NCBI GenBank assembly: GCA_019637295.1
Contig: JAHBVX010000003.1
Location: 434,001 to 498,000, forward strand
DNA: 64,000 nucleotides
Source of the DNA: Polyangiaceae bacterium
GTDB taxonomy: Bacteria > Myxococcota_A > Polyangia > Polyangiales > Polyangiaceae
Direction of reading: 5' to 3'
In this document: positions 7,821 through 16,200 of the stretch, one piece after another
Position numbering within the stretch: position 1 is the first letter of the stretch
Layout of the letters: every line of letters starts with the position of its first letter
Program-made: the position numbers and the translations under genes
Notes under the pieces: generated by a model
What the model saw: only the letters and a program-made list of their open reading frames with translations
Databases searched by the model: none
What the model was told of the DNA's origin: nothing

Positions 7821-8792
7821 TCACCGCGGTCGCGGCCAGAGCGCTCGCAGGAAGCGCAGCGGCTCGCTGAAGCGGGAGAGCCGCTGCCCGCCCCGGGCGC
7901 TGTCGAGCTGAGCGAGCAGCGCGTGTTCGTCGAGAGCGCTGGAGCCGATGGCGAGCAGCAACGTCTCGCGCTCTCGCTCGCCCCAAGCCTCGCCGAGGTC
8001 GATGCGGGCGCGGCGCCCAACGACCTGCAGCACGGTCTGGTGCTCAGGTCGCTCGGCCAGATGGACAAAGCCCTTCACCCGATACACGCTGCTCGGCAGC
8101 TCGGTGACGACGGCGCGCAGTCGCTCGAGGCTCATGGGCTCGCCACAGCGATACGTCACGCTACGAAAGGCGTGCCCGGCCTCGCCCGCAGCGGCGAGCT
8201 CGACGGGCGCGGCTGCGGTCGGTCCTCGTCCGAGCAGCACGTCGAGGGGGACGTCGCCGTGCGCAGCCTCGGCCACCCTCGCGTGCGGCACGTAGTCGGC
8301 GAGACGCGCGCGCAGGTCGGTCAGCTGTCGCGGTGTGACCAGATCGACCTTGTTGATGACCACCAGGTCCGCGAGCGCCAGTTGCTCGCGCGCCAGGACG
8401 TAGTGCTCGCTGGCCGGCTCCGGGAACTGCTCGGCGTCGACCAGCGCGACGACTCCGTCGAGATCCAGAGGCCAGCGGCGCTCGATGAGACGAATGGTGC
8501 GCACCGCCGCTGCGGGATCGGCGATCCCGCTCATCTCGACCACGATGCGCTCCGGCCGCGGGTCCTGCTGCAGCAGCCGCTGCAAGGTCGCGATCAAGTC
8601 ATCGCGGATGGTGCAGCAGATGCAGCCATTGGCCAGGGCGATGGTGGCGTCATCGCGTCGCACCACCAATCGCTCGTCGATGGTGACGTCCCCAAAGTCG
8701 TTCACGACCACCGCCACACGCTCACCGGAGCTGCCGAGCAGCAGTCGATTGAGCAGCGTGGTCTTGCCTGCGCCGAGGAACCCAGCGATCAA
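7821..8792 (-). CDS. CobW/COG0523-family GTPase, probable metallochaperone
   Basis: The P-loop GFLGAGKTT, the CxCC metal site NGCICC, the switch motif VEMSGIADP and the G4 motif NKVDLV define the CobW/COG0523 family of metal-delivering GTPases. A CobW C-terminal domain follows. The only TTG/ATG/GTG start in frame is the TTG at 8792, but it cuts off most of the first beta strand (TLIAGF). The frame is open upstream to 8861. A CTG at 8846 lies 4 nt after GGGAGG and overlaps the stop of the upstream TPR gene as CTGA, so the real gene may be 7821-8846 (341 aa). The metal is unknown (zinc or cobalt are usual). Confidence 0.88.
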   Translation of the reverse strand: MIAGFLGAGKTTLLNRLLLGSSGERVAVVVNDFGDVTIDERLVVRRDDATIALANGCICCTIRDDLIATLQRLLQQDPRPERIVVEMSGIADPAAAVRTIRLIERRWPLDLDGVVALVDAEQFPEPASEHYVLAREQLALADLVVINKVDLVTPRQLTDLRARLADYVPHARVAEAAHGDVPLDVLLGRGPTAAAPVELAAAGEAGHAFRSVTYRCGEPMSLERLRAVVTELPSSVYRVKGFVHLAERPEHQTVLQVVGRRARIDLGEAWGERERETLLLAIGSSALDEHALLAQLDSARGGQRLSRFSEPLRFLRALWPRPR

Positions 8793-8842
8793 CGTCAGCT
8801 GCGTCGCGCCCGCCGCGACGGACGTCTCGGCCGGCGGCTCGG

Positions 8843-11800
8843 TCAGTCGCCCTCCCAGGGCTTACCGAGACCTGCCAAGGCCTTCTTGGCCTCGCCGCGG
8901 TACGGTGAGTCCCGAGGTCCGAGGGTGAGGAAGCCCTCCCAGTGCGGGATGGACTCGCGGCCACCGCCCATCGCGCGCGCGAGGAACAGGTGCGCCTCCC
9001 AGAACCAGGCGGGCCGCGGATCCCGCTTCTCGCCGAGCTCGATGGCCTTGGACAGCTGCGCCCTGCCCTCGCCCGCGCGACGGTTGTTCACCAGCAGCCT
9101 GCCGTAGCGAAAACGCCAGGTGGGGTTGTCCGGGAGCGCAGCGATGGCGCGATCCCACTCGGCCATGGCCTCGGCCTCCAGCCCCAGGTCGTAGTAGGTG
9201 TCCGCCAAGGACGCGTGCGCCTCGTAGCGGGTGGGTCGAAGCTCGAGCGCGCGCTTCAGATCGCGTACCGCGTCTTTCACACGCCCCTCGCGTTGACGCA
9301 GGATGCCGCGCTGCCAGTACGCGTCCGCCAGACCTTGGTCGAGCTCGAGCGCGCGCTTCAGCGCCGCCTCGGCGCGGCTGTGTCGGCTGGCCTCGATGGC
9401 GGCCCACCCGACATACAGATGATACTCGGCGCGGTTCGGATCGAGGTCCGTCGAGCGCTCGAGCATCTTGAGCGCCTCGGCCAGGTTGGTGCCGCGCATC
9501 AGCAGCGCTCGCCCCAGGCAGTGATGCGTCTCCGCCGACGTAGGTCGCTGCTGGAGGACCTTGCGCAGCAGCTCCTCCGCTTTGGCGCCCTGGCCTCCCG
9601 CCGCGTAGCCGCAGCCGACCCGAAGCATCAGGTCCGGATCATTGGGGGCGGACGCGAGCGCGCTCTCGTAGGACTTGATGGCCTGCTCCGTGCGACCCGA
9701 TGCCTCGTACAACACGCCGCGTTCGAGAGCCAAGCCGGGGTAGTCCTTGTCGATGGCGGCGACCTCGTCGAAGCGTTTGGCCGCGGCATCGAACTCGCGA
9801 CCACGCCGCAAGGCGACGCCGAGGCGGAACTTGGCGCCCACGTCCCCCGGGTCGAGCTCGAGGGCCCGCTCGAGCTCGGTCTTCGCGTCCGCGTAGCGGC
9901 CCTGAGTCAACGACAGCTCGCCGAGAGCGACGTAGAGCGCGGCGGACTCGGGCAGCTTCTCCTTGGCCTGAAGCAGCAGGTTCTTGGCGTCTTCGGTCTC
10001 GCCCAGCTGGTTCTGCAGCAGCGCGAGCGCGATGTAGGCGTCGACTGCTTGAGCAGACTGGCCACCGAGTTCGATGGAGCGACGGAAGGCGGCCGCAGCC
10101 TCCTTGCGGTTGCCAAGCGCCTCGTGCACGCGGCCGACCCAAAAGGAGACCTGGGGCTCTTTGCTGGCGGGCGCGTTGAGCTGCTTGACCGCGACCTCCG
10201 CGTCCTGCAGGCGCTCGAGCGCGAGCAGCGACTTGACGACGCCGACGCGCGCGGCCACCGAACCGGCGTCCGCCTGGGTGCCCGCCTCGAAGCGGGCCAG
10301 CGCTTCCGAGTATCGCCCGGAGCGGAACAGCGCGTCTCCGAGTCCAGACAGCGCAGTAGCAGCCTGCGGATTGAGCGTGAGCGCCTTGGCGTAGGCTTGT
10401 TCGGCGTGTGAGATGCGCGAACGGTCCAGGTGAATGTTGCCGAGCCAGGTGTGGGCGCGTACCTGCTCCGTCCGGCTCGCGCCCGAGCCCTCCTTGACCA
10501 CCTCAGCGAGCCAATCGAGCGCGCGCTTCTCGTCGCGCTTCGAGACCCACGAGGACTCCGCCAGCAACAGCCGCGCTCCCGCGTGATCGGCGCTGCGCTC
10601 GAGGGTCTGCGTCGCCAGCTTCTCCGCCTCCGCGCCGTTTCCCAGGGCGGCTTGGGCCCGCGCGAGACCAAAGGCGCTGCGGGCGCTCTTCTCGCCCCCT
10701 TCCGCGACGCGAAATGCCTGCTCTGCCCGCGCCGGATCGCCCGCGGCGAGCTCCAGCTCGCCACGGAGCACGGCGACATCCGCTGGGTCGAGCTCGGTGA
10801 CCTTGTCGAGACGGCTTCGCGCATCGTCGAACTGCTTGGTCTGCGCAGCCTGGGCCGCGCGCGCGAGCTCGAGTTCGGGGACGTCGCGCACGTCCCCGAG
10901 CTCGTCGAGCAGCACCTTGGCGCGAGCGTTGGCCTCGGCGTCAGGGCCGAACCTCAGCTCCTTGAGGTACGAGACGTAGACCTCGTAGCCGTCCAGGGAT
11001 CGCGCACGCCGGGACCGGCCGCGCGCCGCTGCGATCTGCCCGAGCGCCTCCACTGCCGCTGGGAACGTGTCCTTCTGCAGCAGGGCGCGCGCGCTCTGCT
11101 GGGTCTCGTTGAGCAGCTTCTCGCGGTCGCCGCGCTGAACCTGCTCCAGGATCCAGTGCACGCCAAAGGGCCCCACGTCGGGCACGAGCGCCAAGGACAT
11201 TCCGCCGAGCACGACCAACACGCCGACGCCCACCGCGGCGCGCAGCCCCACCCGCCTTCGGGGCTGCACGCCGGTGGGCAGGGGCAGGGCCGGCCCCGGA
11301 GCAGGGGGTGGCTGCCCGTGCGCCGGAGGCTCCTGCGGGATGGCCCCGAACTCCATGTCTTCTTCGCGGGGCCCCTCCGCTGCTTCGATCGAGCCTCCAG
11401 CGGAGGGCTCCAGGTTGACCTCTCCGTAGCCGGTGCCGCCCCCCGCGTGGCGGACCACCTCCGACGGGATCGGCGCCTCGGCGCCCCACGCGGACGAGCC
11501 GGAGGCGCCAGGCGGCTCCGGATTCCACTCGGGCAGCGCGCCCTGAAGCTCGGGCAGCGCTCCCGCGTTCTGAGGAAGAGTCGCGGCGTTCTCGGGCAGC
11601 CCCGCCCCGAGCTGAGGCAGCCCCGCCGCTGCCTGCGGCAGCCCCGCCGCGGCTTGAGGCAGTCCGGCGCCCAGGCTCGGCAGCTCGCCCACCGTGGCAG
11701 GGAGCCCCGCCGACACGGCGGGCAGCGCCGCGGTGGGCGAGGGCAGCTCCGCGGCGATCCCCGGCAGACCCGCGGTGGGGGACGGCAAGTCGAAGCCGTC

Positions 11801-12580
11801 GAAGCGTGGGGACGGCAGATCCTCGGCCCCCATCGGCAGATCGAGGTCGCCGAAGCCAGCGGACGGGCTGGGCAGGTCGATCTCGCCAAAGCCTCCCGCC
11901 GGCGCGCCGAAGCCCGCCCGGGCCGGGAGGTCGATCTCGCCGAACCCGCCACCACCTCGCACCCGAGTCGCCGGCAGGTCCGCCCCGAAGCCCGCCGGGG
12001 CCGGGAGGTCGATCTCGTCCGGCACGCCGAAGCCAGAGTCCGGCGCGGCGGGCTTGCGCCCGCCCCCCACGACCGGGAGGTCCACCTCGTCGAAGGCATC
12101 GGCCTGCCGCAGCCCCGGCAGATCGAGCTCGAGATCGTCCGCGCCCGCCGCGGCTACCGCTCGGGGAGGTGGGCGGGGAGGAGCGGGGCGAGCCGGCGCA
12201 GGAGCTGGCAGACCCACCTCCCACTCAGCAGCTTTCGCGCCCACCGCGGAAGGCAGGTCCAGCTCGTCCAGCTCGAGGGGCGCAGGGGCAGTGACGGGCT
12301 TGGCGACGGGTCTGGGGGGCGGGGGACGCGGTGGCTTGGGCGCGCCGAGAGCGGTGGGCGCGACGCCGACCATCGTTGCCTTGGGTGCCGGACGGCCTGC
12401 GAGCGGAGCGGCTGGCGAGCCGAGCACGGGGCTCGGTCCGGTAGTCCGAGGATCGGGTGGAGGATCGACCTGAAACGAGCTGCCACACTTGGGACAGCGC
12501 ATCTTCAGACCGCCGGATGGAACCCGGCGCTCGTCGACCTGATACGGGGCAGTGCAGCCCGGGCACTCGACCTTGAACAT
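8843..12580 (-). CDS. Zinc-ribbon, single-pass membrane protein with large TPR domain
   Basis: 1245 residues from the ATG at 12580, where the MJ0042-type zinc ribbon begins (CPGC, then CPKC about 20 residues later); an AAGGG lies 4 nt upstream. A disordered region of about 400 residues follows. It is rich in Pro/Ala, carries about nine copies of an acidic-x-DLP motif (DELDLP, DEVDLP, GEIDLP) and then an exact heptad LPxxxxG array. One membrane helix lies at about 444-466 after an RRRVGLR stop-transfer-like sequence. The remaining 700 or so residues are helical TPR repeats. The topology suggests a cytoplasmic zinc ribbon and linker with periplasmic TPRs. Zinc-ribbon/TM/TPR proteins occur in myxobacterial envelope and motility machines (family knowledge), but no specific role is shown. 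The CobW-type gene is coupled downstream. Confidence 0.85.
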   Translation of the reverse strand: MFKVECPGCTAPYQVDERRVPSGGLKMRCPKCGSSFQVDPPPDPRTTGPSPVLGSPAAPLAGRPAPKATMVGVAPTALGAPKPPRPPPPRPVAKPVTAPAPLELDELDLPSAVGAKAAEWEVGLPAPAPARPAPPRPPPRAVAAAGADDLELDLPGLRQADAFDEVDLPVVGGGRKPAAPDSGFGVPDEIDLPAPAGFGADLPATRVRGGGGFGEIDLPARAGFGAPAGGFGEIDLPSPSAGFGDLDLPMGAEDLPSPRFDGFDLPSPTAGLPGIAAELPSPTAALPAVSAGLPATVGELPSLGAGLPQAAAGLPQAAAGLPQLGAGLPENAATLPQNAGALPELQGALPEWNPEPPGASGSSAWGAEAPIPSEVVRHAGGGTGYGEVNLEPSAGGSIEAAEGPREEDMEFGAIPQEPPAHGQPPPAPGPALPLPTGVQPRRRVGLRAAVGVGVLVVLGGMSLALVPDVGPFGVHWILEQVQRGDREKLLNETQQSARALLQKDTFPAAVEALGQIAAARGRSRRARSLDGYEVYVSYLKELRFGPDAEANARAKVLLDELGDVRDVPELELARAAQAAQTKQFDDARSRLDKVTELDPADVAVLRGELELAAGDPARAEQAFRVAEGGEKSARSAFGLARAQAALGNGAEAEKLATQTLERSADHAGARLLLAESSWVSKRDEKRALDWLAEVVKEGSGASRTEQVRAHTWLGNIHLDRSRISHAEQAYAKALTLNPQAATALSGLGDALFRSGRYSEALARFEAGTQADAGSVAARVGVVKSLLALERLQDAEVAVKQLNAPASKEPQVSFWVGRVHEALGNRKEAAAAFRRSIELGGQSAQAVDAYIALALLQNQLGETEDAKNLLLQAKEKLPESAALYVALGELSLTQGRYADAKTELERALELDPGDVGAKFRLGVALRRGREFDAAAKRFDEVAAIDKDYPGLALERGVLYEASGRTEQAIKSYESALASAPNDPDLMLRVGCGYAAGGQGAKAEELLRKVLQQRPTSAETHHCLGRALLMRGTNLAEALKMLERSTDLDPNRAEYHLYVGWAAIEASRHSRAEAALKRALELDQGLADAYWQRGILRQREGRVKDAVRDLKRALELRPTRYEAHASLADTYYDLGLEAEAMAEWDRAIAALPDNPTWRFRYGRLLVNNRRAGEGRAQLSKAIELGEKRDPRPAWFWEAHLFLARAMGGGRESIPHWEGFLTLGPRDSPYRGEAKKALAGLGKPWEGD
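8851..8856 (-). promoter_or_regulatory. GGGAGG Shine-Dalgarno before a possible CTG start
   Basis: GGGAGG sits inside the 3' end of the zinc-ribbon TPR gene, 4 nt before CTG (8846-8844), which overlaps that gene's TGA stop. It supports an unusual CTG initiation codon for the CobW-type gene. Confidence 0.4.
11528..11767 (-). repeat. Heptapeptide LPxxxxG tandem array (21-bp DNA periodicity)
   Basis: Within the zinc-ribbon protein, Leu-Pro recurs every seven residues from LPGIAAE to LPEW, about twelve LP pairs at exact 21-bp spacing. Two adjacent units, LPQAAAG LPQAAAG, are identical. Immediately upstream the motif grades into xDLP motifs. The array is coding and low complexity. Confidence 0.85.
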
Positions 12581-12666
12581 CGAACCCTTGGCCGAGTGAT
12601 AGCAGGGAAGGCCCACGGTTGTCGCGGTTTCTCAGCGCCGAGTTCCGTGCTACGCGCTGGCTGCAA

Positions 12667-13221
12667 ATGGAGCGCTGGTCGTCAGTCGGTCTAGGCCTGC
12701 TTTTCGCGACGGGTTTGGTGGTCATGATCATCTGGGCTCGACCTTCCCCGACGAATCGGGCGGAGACACCTGCGCCGAGCGCAGCGCTCCCGGCCGCCAG
12801 CTCCCCGTCGGCCGACCCGGAGGCCATCGAGCCGGTGGCCAGCAGCGATGAACCTGCCGAGCTGAAGCTGGATCCGGCCGCCACGGAGGAGCTCTCCACC
12901 CTGCCCCCGGGCGCGCCCAAGAGCATCGAATTCGGGGTGATCCTGGTGACCTACGTGGGCGCGCAACAGGCTCCCGATGGTGCCCGGTCTCGAGAACAGG
13001 CCCGCAGCCTCGCCGAGAAGTTGCTGGAGGAGGCGCGCGTGGACTTCAAGGCCGCGGTCAAGCAGGGCGACCGCGGCTCGGTCCCGAGCGCGGGGCGACT
13101 GCCCCGTGGCGTGCTCGAGCCGCGGGTGGAACACGCGCTGTTCTCGCTCGAGAAGGGCGCGCTGGTGTCCGAGCCGATCGACACTCCCCGGGGATTCTGG
13201 ATTGCCAAGCGCCTGGACTGA
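12667..13221 (+). CDS. Membrane-anchored parvulin-like PPIase
   Basis: 184 residues from the ATG at 12667; a TTG at 12619 would add 16 residues ahead of the membrane helix and is less likely. One hydrophobic helix (about residues 7-24) anchors a Pro/Ala/Ser linker and a C-terminal PPIC-type rotamase-like domain. The pattern SAGRLPRGVLEPRVEHALF, then LEKGALVSEPIDTPRGFWI, matches the end of parvulin domains. The N-terminal half of the domain is short, so activity is uncertain. It is divergent from the zinc-ribbon TPR gene (86-bp shared control region) and 72 bp upstream of the first giant TPR gene, so it may act with them as an envelope chaperone. Confidence 0.7.
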   Translation: MERWSSVGLGLLFATGLVVMIIWARPSPTNRAETPAPSAALPAASSPSADPEAIEPVASSDEPAELKLDPAATEELSTLPPGAPKSIEFGVILVTYVGAQQAPDGARSREQARSLAEKLLEEARVDFKAAVKQGDRGSVPSAGRLPRGVLEPRVEHALFSLEKGALVSEPIDTPRGFWIAKRLD

Positions 13222-13293
13222 CGCGCGCCACCGTTAGTGCTCGCGATTTCGGGGTGTGTCGACCTAGAGTACGAAGCTGGCGCCGCGAGCTTC

Positions 13294-16200
13294 ATGTCTA
13301 CCGTCCGTCCCCCGACTGCGTCCCTCGAGAGCCCGTCCGACCCCAACGTCACAGCTCGAGCGCTCGACTGGATTCGAGAAGAGCTCGAGCTCGCCGAGCC
13401 TGGGTTGGCGCAGGCCGTGCTCTTGCACGAGCTCGCGACGCTCGAGGAGCTCGCGGGGGACGAGTCGAGCGCCGCACGGGACTACCTGGAAGCCATCAAC
13501 TCCGAGCCCGAGTTCAGCGAGCCGCTCGAACGACTGATCGCCATCCTCTCGGCGCGCGGCTCCAACAAGAACCTGGCCAAGCTGCTCGACCGCCTATCTG
13601 AGGTGGCGGATGGTCCCGAGGAGCGGCTGCGGGCGGCGCTCGAACGCGCCGCCTATCAGCTCGAGCAGGACCAGGACCCAGACGCGGCGCGGGCACTGCT
13701 GGAAGAGAGCGCCGACATCCTGGCCGGGGACACCACCGCGTGGCTGATGCTCGAGACCCTCGCTGGCCGCTTGGGCGACGAAGAGCTCAGGCTGCAAGCC
13801 CTCGCCGCTCGCCAGAGCGCGTGTGCGCCGGGCGAGTGGAAGAGCCTGCTGTCCGTGGACCTGGCGCGACTGCGCGCCAGTCGCTCAGAGGGCGACGACG
13901 CCGTTGCGACGCTGCAGGCCGCGCTCGGCGACAAGAATCCCGCCACGTTCTTGGTGCTCCGAGCCCTCGATCAGATCGCCGCAACCCTCGGGAACGACGC
14001 GGTGCTCGCGCAAGCTCGCGAGCTGATGGCCATGTCCATCCAGAGCGCGATCGACGACAGCGCGGCGGGCGACTCGCTCGGCGTCCCGGTCCACATGCGA
14101 ACCCCGGCCCACGCCGCCGACGTGCTCTATCGCGCCTCGGAGTGCCACCGCCGCAGCGGCGACGCGGTCAAGGCCACCAACTTGCTCGAGCGTGCCATCG
14201 CAGCGGCACCCGACGAGACGGTGCTCGCGCGCGCCCGCATTCGACTGGCGCAGACCACCGGGGACACGGAGACGGCGGCCAAGCTCGCGCAAGCCACCCT
14301 GGGTCGCGGGGCGACCGGGGCCCTGGCGGCGGCGCTGTGGATGAAGGTGGCCGAGCGGGCAGCCGAGCAAGGGGACGGCGCCGCCGCCCTCGATGCCGTC
14401 AACCAGGGCCTCGCGGCGGAGCCGGGCAGCATCCCCGCGCGAGCGTTGCAGCTCGACCTGCTGTTCGGCAGCGCCGACCCAACTGCCTTGCCCGCGGCGC
14501 TCGAGGCCGCCGCCGACTACCTCGCAACGGACGACGGGCGCGCGCGGTTCTACCTCGGGGCCGCCGACGCCTGGGCACGTCGCGCGCGCGACGTGGCCGG
14601 CGCCAAGGCCGCCCTCAGTCAGGCCAGCATGCTCGGGGCTAGCCCGGCCACCGTGGCCCGAGTCTCTCGCTTCTTGGCGTCCGTCGCCGAGTCGCCTGCC
14701 TGGTACGACGAGGCGACCCGTCGGCTGCTCGCGACGGGCGCGTCCGAGAGCGAGCAACTCGGGCTGTGGTTCGAGCTGGTTCGCTCGCGACTCAGCCGCG
14801 GGGAACGCGCAGCCGCGCAACAGACCCTTGACGGCTTGACCACGACCCCGGGCGGCGCCCTGCTCGGGCGCGTGCTCGCTGCCTACGTGCTCGCGCTGGA
14901 CGAGCCCGCCTCCGGCGTCGAACCCCTCGTCGCGCTCGCGGACGACGAACAGCGCCCGGACGTCGCCCGCGCGTTGCGCCTCGCAGCAGCGCTACGCGCG
15001 GACGTGGCCAACGATTCGGTGCGAGCGCGAAGCTTGCTCCAGGCGCTGCACGACGCGGACGCCTCCGACGTCGTGGCCGCGGTTGCCCTGGCTGGTTCGT
15101 GCCGGCGCGACGGCGACTTGGGGGCAGCCGCCGCGACCCTCGCCGCTACGGCGCTCACGACCGAGGACGTCGATCTCGCCGCGGCGCTCGGGCTGGAGGC
15201 CGGCATTGCGTTTTGGCACTCGGGCGCTCGCGACCAGGCCGTGGAGTGCTTTCAGGCCGCTGCACGCCAGCGACCCGACGCCAGCGGCGCGCTGCTCTCC
15301 TGGGCGCTCTGCGCCGAGCGACCGGACTCGCTCGCTGCGCGACGTGAGGCCTTGGCTGCGGCCGAGGGGGAGGACCGGCGCGCACTGCAGCTCGAGCGCT
15401 TCGCGCTCGAGCTCGGCTCCGACGGGGACGAGACGAACGCCGCTGCTGCGCTGGACGACGTGACCGGCAGCGACGAGCTGGCGCGAGCCGCCGACCTCGC
15501 ACGGGTACTGTGGAGAAGCGAGCGCGCGAGCGCCGAGCTGGCGGCCGACGCCGTCGAGGCGCTGTCCCTCGCGGGGGGTGCGTGCGCCGCGTTGGTCCGC
15601 TCCGCGGAGCACGCCGCGCGGCTCGCCCAAGAGCCGACCCCGGACGTGACCGCGCTGCTCGAAACAGCAGCGAGCTGGGCCGCGGCAGATGGCGGGGTTG
15701 CTGCTTCGCTCGAGCTGCTCTCCTTCGCCACCGCCGCCGGTGACGTGCCCGCCGAGCTCGAGGCGCGCCACATGCTCGCCAGCCGGCTTGGCGGCGAGGC
15801 GGGGAGCGCGCTCGGCGCGAGCGCCGCGATCGTCGCCTCGCTCACGAGCGCTGAACCGCCCGCGCTGGTCCGCGGCGATTCGAGCGTCCTGCGCCTCACG
15901 AACCTCGAGCTCGCGCTGCCCGGCGCGGACCCGAACAAGCGCGCAGCCGCGCTGCTCGGAGCGGCAGATTGTTTCGGAGCCGATCACAACGCGCTGGTGT
16001 CGGCGCTCGCCGGGTACAACCTGCTCGCGGCAGGTCGCCTCGATGACGCGCTCGCGGTGTTCCGCTCCGTGGCTGAAGCGCACCCGGACGAGCTGATGGG
16101 CTGGGAGGGGCTGCGCGCGGTCGGCGAGGCCACTGGCGATCGCGCGCTCGTGGCCGAGGCCAGCGCGTCCCTCGGAGACGCGGTCTCGGATGCCGCGCGC

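Noticed and set aside
5676-9107. 1143-codon open frame on the plus strand
   Set aside because: It is antisense to the cytochrome, amidohydrolase and CobW-type genes, which have clear motifs; the translation is Arg/Gln/His-rich noise typical of GC-rich antisense frames.
10430-12694. 754-codon plus-strand frame
   Set aside because: Antisense shadow of the zinc-ribbon TPR gene.
13237-13293. Lipoprotein start (GTG at 13237, ISGC) for the first giant TPR protein
   Set aside because: Only six residues precede the Cys, far too short for a signal peptide; the ATG at 13294 is preferred.
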